Assembly: GCA_902489515.1 (NCBI GenBank)
Contig: CABUAL010000018.1
Coordinates: 1 to 13,472 of the forward strand
Length of the DNA stretch: 13,472 bases
Direction of reading: 5' to 3'
DNA from: an uncultured Collinsella sp.
GTDB lineage: Bacteria; Actinomycetota; Coriobacteriia; Coriobacteriales; Coriobacteriaceae
In this document: positions 1-6,034 of the stretch, piece by piece
Layout: every line of letters starts with the position of its first letter
Numbering within the stretch: position 1 is the stretch's first letter
Notes under the pieces: model-generated
Databases searched by the model: none
What the model was told of the DNA's origin: nothing
What the model saw: the letters and a program-made list of their open reading frames with translations, nothing else
Program-made: the position numbers and the translations under genes

Positions 1-547
1 CATGTCGCTCTCGATCGTGCTCGTGGCGTTTCTTGGTCGAACCATCGGCCAAAGTGTAGGTGCCGCTAAAGGCCTCGTCGCCGCCCTCGACGGGGAAGGT
101 CACGCCGTAGACCTCGACACGGAAATAACCGCCGGCGGGCGCCGTCTCACCAAAATCGATCTTGAGCGTCTGACCATCGACCTTGCACGCGGGCTTCATG
201 GGCGTACGGTCCATAAGGTCATCGCCCGAGAGCATCGTCAGACGCGTGTCGTCCGCACCAAAGGTCGTGCCATCGACAAACGTCAGCGAAAGACCGCTCA
301 GCTCCTCATCGGCATCGGCCTGGACCTCCCAGGTGATACGAGTCTCGGTGCCACCGACCACGTCGCTACCCGAACCGGTATTGGGTCGGGCGGTGATCTT
401 TGCGGTCTCAAGTGCCTGAGCGGTCGAGGGCACGCAGGCCCCCGCGCATACCAGGGCGAGCGCCACAGCCAGGGCACAGGCCAGCTTTTGGAGCATCAAG
501 GGCAGTGGATGGCTCGTGCCCATGGCTCCTTGGTTCAATCGAGACAA
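1..547 (-). CDS. Secreted protein of unknown function (C-terminus beyond the window)
   Basis: The frame read from the minus strand runs off the left edge, leaving about 182 N-terminal residues. It opens with a signal peptide: a hydrophobic stretch rich in Ala, Leu and Val ending in Ser-Thr-Ala-Gln-Ala, a typical signal peptidase I site. No proper lipobox is present. The mature part is rich in Gly, Asp and Thr with alternating polar and hydrophobic residues, as in beta-sandwich exported domains, but I recognise no family. I prefer the TTG start at 547 because AGGAG lies 5 bases upstream. The ATG at 523 has AAGGAG only 2 bases away, and the ATG at 496 has no site. A weak promoter (TTGAAT at 603-598, CGTTAT at 581-576, 16-bp spacer) may serve it, since the gene upstream ends in a terminator. 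The real gene is on this strand because only here is there a signal peptide and a ribosome-binding site. Confidence 0.7.
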   Translation of the reverse strand, partial: MSRLNQGAMGTSHPLPLMLQKLACALAVALALVCAGACVPSTAQALETAKITARPNTGSGSDVVGGTETRITWEVQADADEELSGLSLTFVDGTTFGADDTRLTMLSGDDLMDRTPMKPACKVDGQTLKIDFGETAPAGGYFRVEVYGVTFPVEGGDEAFSGTYTLADGSTKKRHEHDRERH

Positions 548-613
548 GGTGGCTCCTAACGTTTAAGTTGCCGACATAACGGGGCGGGATGACGCCCATT
601 CAAGAAACGCAAA

Positions 614-641
614 GGCCCTCTCCGCCAAAACGGAAAGGGCC
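614..641 (-). terminator. Rho-independent terminator of the amino-acid-binding lipoprotein gene
   Basis: An 11-bp stem with one internal mismatch pairs 614-624 with 631-641 around a 6-base loop. On the minus strand it is followed by TTTGCGTTTC. It lies about 20 bases beyond the stop codon at 664, so it ends the substrate-binding-protein transcript and separates it from the secreted-protein gene. Confidence 0.75.
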
Positions 642-663
642 CGCTTGCAATCAAGTGACTATT

Positions 664-1524
664 CTACTTGATGTTGTACTTAGCCATGAGGGCGTCAACG
701 GTACCGTCGTCGGTCAGGTCCTTGATAGCCTGGTTGATGTCGTCCTTGAGCTTGGTATTGCCCTGGTTGATGGCGATGGCATACTCCTCGCCGGTGCTGA
801 TCTGCTTGATGGTCTGGCAGGTGTTGAACTGCTCGGCGGTCAGCTGGCTGGCAACGGAGCGGTTGGTGACTACGGCGTCACCCTTATCGGACTGCAAGGC
901 GCTGAAGCACTCGGTAGCATCCTTGTAGGGGACGATCTTGGCCTTGGGGAAGTTCTCCTGGGCAAAGGCCTCGGCGGTCGAGCCAGACTGGACGATGATG
1001 GTAGCGTCGGCGTTGTTGAGCTTCTCGCTGTAGTTGTCAGCCGTGATGTCGGCGTTATCGACCTTGGTCACGATGGCCTGATCGTCCATGTAGTAGGAAT
1101 CGGAGAAAGTGACTTCCTTCTCACGCTCGGGCGTGTCAGTGATAGCCGCGATGGAGACGTCATACTTGGCACCCGAAGCGACGCCCGGAACCAGCGTGTC
1201 AAAGTCATTGTTGACGTACTCGACATCCAGGCCCAGCTTGTCGCCGATAGCCTTGATAAGCTCAAGGTCAAAGCCCTGATAATCGCCGTTGTCGTCCTTG
1301 TACTCAAACGGGGCGTACTCGGCAGAGGTGCCGACGGTCAGCGTGCCGTCCTTGACGAGTGCGTACTCCTTGGAGCCGTCGACCTTCTCGACCTTAGCGT
1401 CGTCAGAGCTGCTGGAACCGGCATCAGAACCAGAGGTGGCGTTGGACGAGCCGCAGCCCGTCAGAGCAAGGGCGAGCGCCATAGCACCCGTGGCGGCAAA
1501 TGCGCCAAGCTTCTTGAGCTTCAT
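664..1524 (-). CDS. Amino-acid ABC transporter substrate-binding lipoprotein (family 3)
   Basis: This 286-residue lipoprotein should bind a polar amino acid outside the membrane and deliver it to an ABC permease. Residues 1-24 are a lipoprotein signal ending in Leu-Thr-Gly-Cys, so Cys24 would be lipidated. A Ser/Gly/Asp-rich linker follows to about residue 50. The family-3 signature GFDLELIKAIGDKLGL is at about 84-99, and the Thr-Pro-Glu-Arg segment that usually contacts the ligand carboxylate is present. Length is normal. I chose the ATG at 1524 because GGAAGGAG lies 7 bases upstream; the in-frame ATG at 1590 overlaps the -10 region of the promoter and would put 22 residues ahead of the signal. 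No permease or ATPase gene is adjacent, so this is an orphan binding protein here. The ligand cannot be read from the sequence; cystine, glutamine and arginine binders all look like this. Confidence 0.92.
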   Translation of the reverse strand: MKLKKLGAFAATGAMALALALTGCGSSNATSGSDAGSSSSDDAKVEKVDGSKEYALVKDGTLTVGTSAEYAPFEYKDDNGDYQGFDLELIKAIGDKLGLDVEYVNNDFDTLVPGVASGAKYDVSIAAITDTPEREKEVTFSDSYYMDDQAIVTKVDNADITADNYSEKLNNADATIIVQSGSTAEAFAQENFPKAKIVPYKDATECFSALQSDKGDAVVTNRSVASQLTAEQFNTCQTIKQISTGEEYAIAINQGNTKLKDDINQAIKDLTDDGTVDALMAKYNIK

Positions 1525-1581
1525 AATCAGTCTCCTTCCGGTGACCTCGTTTGATTCAGAGGTCTGCAAAAACTGTTGGCT

Positions 1582-1610
1582 ATTATGCACCCGGAATTAC
1601 GAATCTGCAA
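1582..1610 (-). promoter_or_regulatory. Sigma-70-type promoter of the binding-protein gene
   Basis: TTGCAG (1610-1605) and CATAAT (1587-1582) are separated by exactly 17 bases, an optimal arrangement. It predicts transcription start near 1575 and a 5' leader of about 50 bases before the ATG at 1524. It shows that the gene is transcribed independently of nfo. Confidence 0.7.
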
Positions 1611-1671
1611 TGAGAAAACTGATTGAAACAAACCCATAACGTGAATGGAATACTCTACTTTGTGACAGTCA

Positions 1672-2538
1672 TTACTGCTGCAACGACCTTAATAGTCTAA
1701 TTTCAGCTGCATAACCTGCAAGTTCGTTCGGAGTCTCCAAAATAAACGGCAGCGAACGCAAACGGCCATTCGATACAATATTCTGCATAACCTGCATACC
1801 GCCACCAAATTCTTCGCTGCCAAGGTATCCCTTGCCGATGCACTCGTGGCGATCTTTATGGGCGCCACAAGGGTTCTTCGAGTCGTTGATATGCACGGCG
1901 CGCAAGCGCTCGATACCCACCACGCGGTCGAACTCGTCGAGTACGCCGTCAAGATCATGGATGATGTCGTAGCCGGCATCGCTCACATGGCAGGTGTCCA
2001 AACAAACGCCCAGCTTATCGGACAGCTCTGGGCACTTGGCGGCAACGCCCTCGATAATGCGCGCCAGTTCTTCAAAGCTACGGCCCACCTCGGTGCCCTT
2101 GCCCGCCATGGTCTCAAGCAATACCGTCGTCTGCTGTCCCTCAAACATCACCTGGCACAGCGTGTCGACAATCATCTGAATGCCGGCGTCTGCCCCCTGT
2201 CCCACATGCGCACCGGGATGGAAGTTGTAGTAGTTGCCGGGCAGTGCTTCCAGACGCTGCAAATCTTCCGCCATAGCCTCCAAGGCAAACTCGCGCGCTC
2301 GCTCCTTAGCGGAGCAGGGGTTATAGGTATACGGGGCATGCGCCACCAGCGGTCCAAAGTCGTTTTGCGCCATAAGCTCGCGCAGAGCCGCCACGTCATC
2401 CATGTCAAGGTCTTTTGCCTTGCCACCGCGCGGGTTGCGCGTAAAGAACGCAAAGGTATTGGCACCAATGGACAACGCCGTCTCCCCCATTGCCCGATAG
2501 CCCTTCGTCGTCGAAAGATGGCACCCAATCGTCAGCAT
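1672..2538 (-). CDS. nfo: Endonuclease IV (AP endonuclease family 2)
   Basis: This 288-residue enzyme should cleave the backbone 5' to abasic sites and clear blocked 3' ends in base excision repair. All nine metal ligands expected for the trinuclear zinc centre are present: His67, His107, Glu142, Asp181, His184, His216, Asp229, His231 and Glu268. They sit in the family signatures [19 protein letters not shown] and the His-Ile-Asn-Asp-Ser...His-Lys-Asp-Arg-His segment. Length matches the E. coli enzyme. GGGGGAG lies 6 bases before the ATG. That purine tract is the edge of the palindromic element at 2559-2621, so the gene's translation signal sits next to the repeat. I see no separate promoter between the repeat and the start. 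The gene may be read from the oxidoreductase upstream or from a promoter I cannot recognise. Confidence 0.96.
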   Translation of the reverse strand: MLTIGCHLSTTKGYRAMGETALSIGANTFAFFTRNPRGGKAKDLDMDDVAALRELMAQNDFGPLVAHAPYTYNPCSAKERAREFALEAMAEDLQRLEALPGNYYNFHPGAHVGQGADAGIQMIVDTLCQVMFEGQQTTVLLETMAGKGTEVGRSFEELARIIEGVAAKCPELSDKLGVCLDTCHVSDAGYDIIHDLDGVLDEFDRVVGIERLRAVHINDSKNPCGAHKDRHECIGKGYLGSEEFGGGMQVMQNIVSNGRLRSLPFILETPNELAGYAAEIRLLRSLQQ

Positions 2539-2558
2539 CTCCAGCTCCCCCTCATCAG

Positions 2559-2621
2559 TTGCGGTGAAATACGGTCTATTGGTGCCTTATTTTGGCGCAA
2601 ACAGACCGTATTCCACCGCAA
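2559..2621 (-). repeat. 63-bp palindromic element, copy 1
   Basis: Outer arms of 13 bp (TTGCGGTGGAATA and its complement) enclose 6-bp inner arms (CGGTCT/AGACCG on the minus strand) and a 25-base centre, giving a 19-bp stem. The single imperfection is G opposite T when read from the minus strand, which is a G-U wobble in RNA, but A opposite C in a plus-strand transcript. The centre is related to copy 2 (17 of 25 positions identical), both copies are 63 bp long and both have the same orientation. The flanks CTGATGAGGGGG and GATATAAAAGGG are also shared in modified form. It lies 20 bases upstream of the nfo start. No T-run follows the stem, so it is not a standard terminator. It could be a REP-like or MITE-like dispersed repeat or a structured RNA. 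Confidence 0.85.
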
Positions 2622-2626
2622 GATAT

Positions 2627-2664
2627 AAAAGGGGCATCAGGGGCAAGGTCCGCCGAGCCCCCTT
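2627..2664 (-). terminator. Possible terminator of the Gfo/Idh/MocA oxidoreductase gene
   Basis: On the minus strand AAGGGGGC (2664-2657) can pair with GCCCCTT (ending near 2629) across a loop of about 21 bases. It can pair instead with GCCCCT at 2644-2639 across 12 bases. TTATATC follows the distal arm. The stem has a bulged G and the T-rich tract is shared with the flank of the other palindromic element, so this is tentative. Confidence 0.35.
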
Positions 2665-2682
2665 GAGCACCAGCACCGCAGC

Positions 2683-3702
2683 CTAGAGCGTCAAGCGAAT
2701 CGCATCGATAATCTGCGCGCAGCGCTGCGTGGCGGCAAGAGGCATAACGGGGCTTTCAAGCTCTCCCGTCTGGACGAGCTGCGTCGCATGCTGAATTTCG
2801 CCGTAGAAATCATCGACTTCAAACGGAGCATTAATTTCGAGCATTCGTCCGTCGGAGTACTTCACATGGGCGAGCTCGGGGCGATGGAGGCGCTCGATTT
2901 CCACCGAACCCCGTTCGCAGGCAATCGTTAAGCGGCTTTCATATGCTGCTTTGCCGTCGCACACCATATGAATGGGTATACCGCCGACACTCATATGGAT
3001 CTCATCGGCCCAATCCACGCGGCCGCCTAATACGTCACGCCAGCGAACTTCACGAGACGAAACATCGCACGCACCCGCAAGCAGATCCTCAAACCACCCG
3101 ACCGCATAGCAGCCCATGTCATATAGACAGCCACCCTGCAACGGATCGAGCAGATAACTCGAAGGGGACTCACCATAATCGAGTTTTTGCACGCTTTCGA
3201 TCGAGACGATACAGCCGAGCTCGCCCGACGCAAGCAAACCCTTCACGCGAGTATGCATCGGACAAAACCGATTTTTCATCGCCTCCATAAACGGCACACC
3301 GCACTCACGGGAAACAGAGGCGATCGCATGGGCCTCTTCTTCATTCAAAACGGCCGGCTTTTCGCACAGCACGGCCTTTCCCGCGCGCAGTGCCCGACAA
3401 GCCCAATGTGCATGCATGCCATGTGGAATAGCCAAGTAGATTGCATCGACATCGGGATCGGCAATCAACGTATCATAAGCCGCATCGCCGCTATCGTCAG
3501 CCGTGGCATAACTGTGCGCGGCATCAATCGAAAACGCTCGACAAAATTTCTCGACATGTGCAGGAGTGCGGCCGGCCGCAGCCACCAGCCGTGCCTCGTC
3601 GACCTTCTTGAGCGACGATGCAAATCGATGCGAAATGTGCCCAGCGCCCAAAACGCCCCAACGAACCTCACGCAAATCATCACATGAATCCCGATAGCCC
3701 AC
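2683..3702 (-). CDS. Gfo/Idh/MocA family NAD(P)-dependent oxidoreductase
   Basis: This 339-residue protein has an N-terminal Rossmann fold with the dinucleotide loop at about 16-25 (Gly-Val-Leu-Gly-Ala-Gly-His). The Glu-Lys-Pro motif is at 114-116 with Lys115 as the expected catalytic lysine. The C-terminal alpha/beta domain contains Tyr-Asp-Met-Gly-Cys-Tyr at 194-199, the position of the family's catalytic Asp and Tyr. Such enzymes oxidise or reduce sugars, inositols or their derivatives; the substrate cannot be told from the sequence. The start is GTG, with GGGGG about 5 bases upstream. That tract is the edge of palindromic copy 2, which ends 15 bases before the start. Its neighbours, an aldo/keto reductase upstream and endonuclease IV downstream, do not define a pathway. 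A second, only distantly similar member of the same superfamily is at 11692. Confidence 0.9.
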   Translation of the reverse strand: MGYRDSCDDLREVRWGVLGAGHISHRFASSLKKVDEARLVAAAGRTPAHVEKFCRAFSIDAAHSYATADDSGDAAYDTLIADPDVDAIYLAIPHGMHAHWACRALRAGKAVLCEKPAVLNEEEAHAIASVSRECGVPFMEAMKNRFCPMHTRVKGLLASGELGCIVSIESVQKLDYGESPSSYLLDPLQGGCLYDMGCYAVGWFEDLLAGACDVSSREVRWRDVLGGRVDWADEIHMSVGGIPIHMVCDGKAAYESRLTIACERGSVEIERLHRPELAHVKYSDGRMLEINAPFEVDDFYGEIQHATQLVQTGELESPVMPLAATQRCAQIIDAIRLTL

Positions 3703-3717
3703 GACAGCCCCCTTCAG

Positions 3718-3780
3718 TTGCGGTGGAATAGTTCCTGTTTAAGCCCCATTCTGCCGCAAACAGGAACTATTCCACCGCAA
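3718..3780 (-). repeat. 63-bp palindromic element, copy 2
   Basis: It has the same plan as copy 1: 13-bp outer arms TTGCGGTGGAATA and complement, 6-bp inner arms, and a 25-base centre. Here the inner arms are GTTCCT/AGGAAC on the minus strand, different from copy 1 at four of six positions yet still fully complementary. The stem extends into the centre by GTTT/AAAC, giving 23 perfect base pairs. The flanks CTGAAGGGGG and GTTATAAAAGGG match those of copy 1. It sits 12 bases past the stop of the aldo/keto reductase and 15 bases before the GTG of the oxidoreductase, filling the whole intergenic gap. There is no T-run after the stem. Confidence 0.88.
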
Positions 3781-3792
3781 GTTATAAAAGGG

Positions 3793-4983
3793 TCATGAGG
3801 AGCGCGTTTTGCCGAAGGCCTTGAGCACCGCCGTCACGGGGCCAGGCTGAAAACGGCGGCGTACGTCGTCCAAGCGCCCGGGGATATCGATGTGCTGCGG
3901 GCAGTGACGTGCGCATTTGCCGCACTTGACGCAATTGCTCACCAGCTTGGGCTCGTTCGTCCGCACCGCGCTCGCCGTAAAGTATTGAGACAGCCCCGTA
4001 AACCAACTATGCGCGTAACTCGCGTTGTAGGCGGCAAAGCAGCCGGGAATATTGATGCCCTTGGGGCATGGCATGCAGTAGCCGCACCCCGTACAGGGTA
4101 CGCGATTCGATTTCTCAAACTCTCCTAGCACACGCGCGATGGTATCGAGCTGCTCTGTCGTCATCGAATCCGGCAGCGCGCGATCCGCCAGCACCGCGTT
4201 CTCGTCCACCTGCGCGGTATCGGTCATGCCCGAAAGCAGCATCGTGACTTGAGGATGGTTCCACACCCACGAAAGGCCCCAAGCAGCCGGCGACTTCAGG
4301 TACGGATCGCGTACGTCATCGAGCACGGCGCGGGCCCGCGGAGGCAGCTTGCCCGCCAGGCGTCCACCCAAAAGCGGTTCCATCACAAACACCGCGAGCC
4401 CGCGCTCGGCGGCTGCTATAAGTCCCGCCGTCCCCGCTTGGTAGCGCTCTCCAGCGTAGTTGTACTGGATCTGGCAAAAATCCCAGTCATACGCGTCAAG
4501 CATCGTGAGGAAGTCCGCCGCACTGCCGTGGTACGAAAAACCTATCTGGCGAATACGCCCCGCAGCCTTTTGGTGCGCAATCCAGTCCTCGATGCCCAAC
4601 GCCACCACGCGCTCCCACTGGGCGGGCGAGGTGATGTTGTGCATAAGGTAGTAGTCAATATGGTCGGTCCGCAAACGGTGCAGCTGCTCGTCAAAAAAGC
4701 GGTCGAAATCCTCCGCACATTTGCACGAAGCGTGCGGCAACTTAGTCGCCAGCAACACCCGGTCGCGCAGCCCCAAGCGCTCAAGTGAGGCGCCCACGCA
4801 CACCTCGTTACCGGGATAGAGATACGCGGTATCCAGATAATTAATCCCCTGCTCCACCGCACGGGAAATGATGGCATCGGATGTCTTCGCATCGGGGTGT
4901 CCCGGCGCACCGGGAAATCTCATGCAGCCCAGACCCAGAGCGGATATTCGGTTACCACTTTTGGGGTCAACGCGGTATTGCAC
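3793..4983 (-). CDS. Aldo/keto reductase with C-terminal [4Fe-4S] ferredoxin-like domain
   Basis: Read from the GTG at 4983 this is a 396-residue cytoplasmic oxidoreductase. Residues 1 to about 290 form the aldo/keto reductase barrel with the full catalytic tetrad Asp51, Tyr56, Lys81 and His115. Residues 297-315 (Cys297, 300, 303, 306, 315) and 351-361 (Cys351, 354, 357, 361) are Cys motifs expected to hold two [4Fe-4S] clusters. This fused architecture is common in anaerobes and suggests electron exchange with ferredoxin-like partners; the substrate is unknown. The GTG start has AAAGGAGG about 4 bases upstream and gives the usual N-terminus MQYRVDPKSGN. The ATG at 5001 would put the ribosome-binding site inside the gene, and frames reaching 5100 add an atypical leader. 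The gene is divergent from the cyclase gene at 5147 across 163 bases. Confidence 0.93.
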   Translation of the reverse strand: MQYRVDPKSGNRISALGLGCMRFPGAPGHPDAKTSDAIISRAVEQGINYLDTAYLYPGNEVCVGASLERLGLRDRVLLATKLPHASCKCAEDFDRFFDEQLHRLRTDHIDYYLMHNITSPAQWERVVALGIEDWIAHQKAAGRIRQIGFSYHGSAADFLTMLDAYDWDFCQIQYNYAGERYQAGTAGLIAAAERGLAVFVMEPLLGGRLAGKLPPRARAVLDDVRDPYLKSPAAWGLSWVWNHPQVTMLLSGMTDTAQVDENAVLADRALPDSMTTEQLDTIARVLGEFEKSNRVPCTGCGYCMPCPKGINIPGCFAAYNASYAHSWFTGLSQYFTASAVRTNEPKLVSNCVKCGKCARHCPQHIDIPGRLDDVRRRFQPGPVTAVLKAFGKTRSS

Positions 4984-5146
4984 GGCCCCTCCTTTCGCCA
5001 TCAGCGCCCCGGCAAGACGAAACACAATGGTCACGCCATCGAAACACATTGGAATCGCAATCGAGAACGTATCGTAACGTAGCAGAAATCGAGCTGTCAC
5101 GGCACCGCTTTAACATCAGCAAAAAGCCCGATGAAAGGAGCCGCCC

Positions 5147-5917
5147 ATGCCCGCGCTCGACCTTTGGAACCTCGCCTCCCAGCTCAAAAGCAACGATTAT
5201 CGCTGGGTCGACCTCACCCACACGCTCTCATGCGACACCCCGCACTGGTTTGGCTTTAAGCCATTTGAGTCCACCAAGCTCTTCGACTACCTGCCCGGCA
5301 CGCCCGAGGACATGCTCGCGCCCATGCGTTGCTTCCAGTATTCGGTCGCCTCGCAGTACGGCACCCACGTCGACGCGCCGCGCCACTTCCATGTCGAGGG
5401 TCGTTCCCTTGGAGAGATTGAACCCATCGAGTTTATGCATCCGCTCTGCGTGATCGACAAGCATGAGGAGTGCGCCGCGAATCCCGACTTTATCCTGACC
5501 ATCGAGGACCTCAAAGCCTGGGAGGATGAGCACGGTCGCATTCCCAAGGACGCTTTCGTCGCCTTCCGCTCCGACTGGTCCAAGCTCGCCGACCTCGAGA
5601 ACAAGGACGAGGACGGCCAGCCCCACTACCCCGGCTGGGACCTCGGCGCCATCAAGTGGCTCGTTGAAGAGCGCGACATCGGCGCCATCGGCCACGAGCC
5701 GGCTGACACCGACCCGGCGAGCGTGACCACGCGTGAGGACGCCTACCCCTACCCCGGCGAACAGTACATCCTCTCGGTCGACCGCTATCAGATCGAGGTC
5801 ATGGACCATCTAGACGAGCTTCCCGCCACGGGCGCCGTCATCTTCTGCACCTTCCCCAAGGTGCGTGATGGCGTCGGATATCCCGCACGTGTCTTTGCGG
5901 TCTGCCCCGCGTCATAA
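5147..5917 (+). CDS. Cyclase-family metal-dependent hydrolase (kynurenine formamidase-like)
   Basis: This 256-residue protein belongs to the cyclase/KynB/isatin hydrolase fold, whose members are Zn- or Mn-dependent amidases or lactonases. The metal-site motif is at 70-81: Gln70-Tyr-Gly-Thr-His74-Val-Asp76-Ala-Pro-Arg-His80-Phe. In KynB and isatin hydrolase the first position of the motif is His, so the Gln here marks a different subgroup. A second conserved segment, Ile-Gly-His-Glu-Pro-Ala-Asp-Thr-Asp-Pro, supplies further candidate ligands. There is no signal peptide, so it is cytoplasmic. AAGGAG stands about 7 bases before the ATG. The gene is followed by a strong terminator at 5991. The nearest genes (aldo/keto reductase, ketopantoate-reductase-like protein) do not include tryptophan-degradation genes, so a true kynurenine formamidase role is not supported. 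Confidence 0.88.
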   Translation: MPALDLWNLASQLKSNDYRWVDLTHTLSCDTPHWFGFKPFESTKLFDYLPGTPEDMLAPMRCFQYSVASQYGTHVDAPRHFHVEGRSLGEIEPIEFMHPLCVIDKHEECAANPDFILTIEDLKAWEDEHGRIPKDAFVAFRSDWSKLADLENKDEDGQPHYPGWDLGAIKWLVEERDIGAIGHEPADTDPASVTTREDAYPYPGEQYILSVDRYQIEVMDHLDELPATGAVIFCTFPKVRDGVGYPARVFAVCPAS

Positions 5918-5979
5918 GTTCCCATGCGTTTGTTCTTCTAAATACGGCCATCCGGTGCACGCGACATGGCCCGGCGGCA

Positions 5980-5985
5980 TACAAT
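5980..5985 (+). promoter_or_regulatory. Candidate -10 element for the ketopantoate-reductase-like gene
   Basis: TACAAT stands alone with no good -35 hexamer at 16-18 bases. It would start transcription near 5992, inside the terminator hairpin that follows. A TACAAT also lies upstream of rnhA (11089) and a TACACT upstream of the second oxidoreductase (11653), which suggests a local promoter style but is weak evidence. Confidence 0.3.
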
Positions 5986-5990
5986 CCATC

Positions 5991-6017
5991 AGGCGCCCCA
6001 TACGCGGGCGCCTTTTT
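5991..6017 (+). terminator. Rho-independent terminator of the cyclase gene, also the leader of the next gene
   Basis: AGGCGCCC (5991-5998) pairs perfectly with GGGCGCCT (6006-6013) across a 7-base loop and is followed by TTTTA. It ends the cyclase transcript. A second pairing, CCCCATA (5996-6002) with TATGGGG (6017-6023), is mutually exclusive with this stem and would hide the ribosome-binding site of the downstream gene. Confidence 0.8.
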
Positions 6018-6034
6018 ATGGGGAGATGATTCAC

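Noticed and set aside
2..559. Open frame on the plus strand at the left edge
   Set aside because: The minus strand reads a signal peptide followed by a normal exported domain with a ribosome-binding site. The plus frame shows neither.
589..1554. Open frame of 321 codons on the plus strand opposite the binding-protein gene
   Set aside because: The opposite strand has a lipoprotein signal, a family signature, a promoter and a terminator. This frame has only repetitive Val/Leu/Gly/Asp composition and runs through the terminator hairpin.
2559..3780. The two palindromes as a CRISPR array, or as ends of one transposon around the oxidoreductase gene
   Set aside because: Two copies 1.1 kb apart in the same orientation with a normal metabolic gene between them do not form an array, and no transposase is present. 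Ends of a composite element would also need duplicated target sites, which I do not see.
3718..3780. Palindrome copy 2 as a standard Rho-independent terminator of the aldo/keto reductase gene
   Set aside because: The stem is strong and lies just after the stop codon, but no T-run follows it on either strand and its arms are not GC-rich at the base. A non-standard 3'-end role remains possible.
5228..5809. Open frame of 193 codons on the minus strand opposite the cyclase gene
   Set aside because: It lies wholly within a gene with a clear family motif and ribosome-binding site, and its Val/Gly/Leu-rich composition is that of an antisense shadow.
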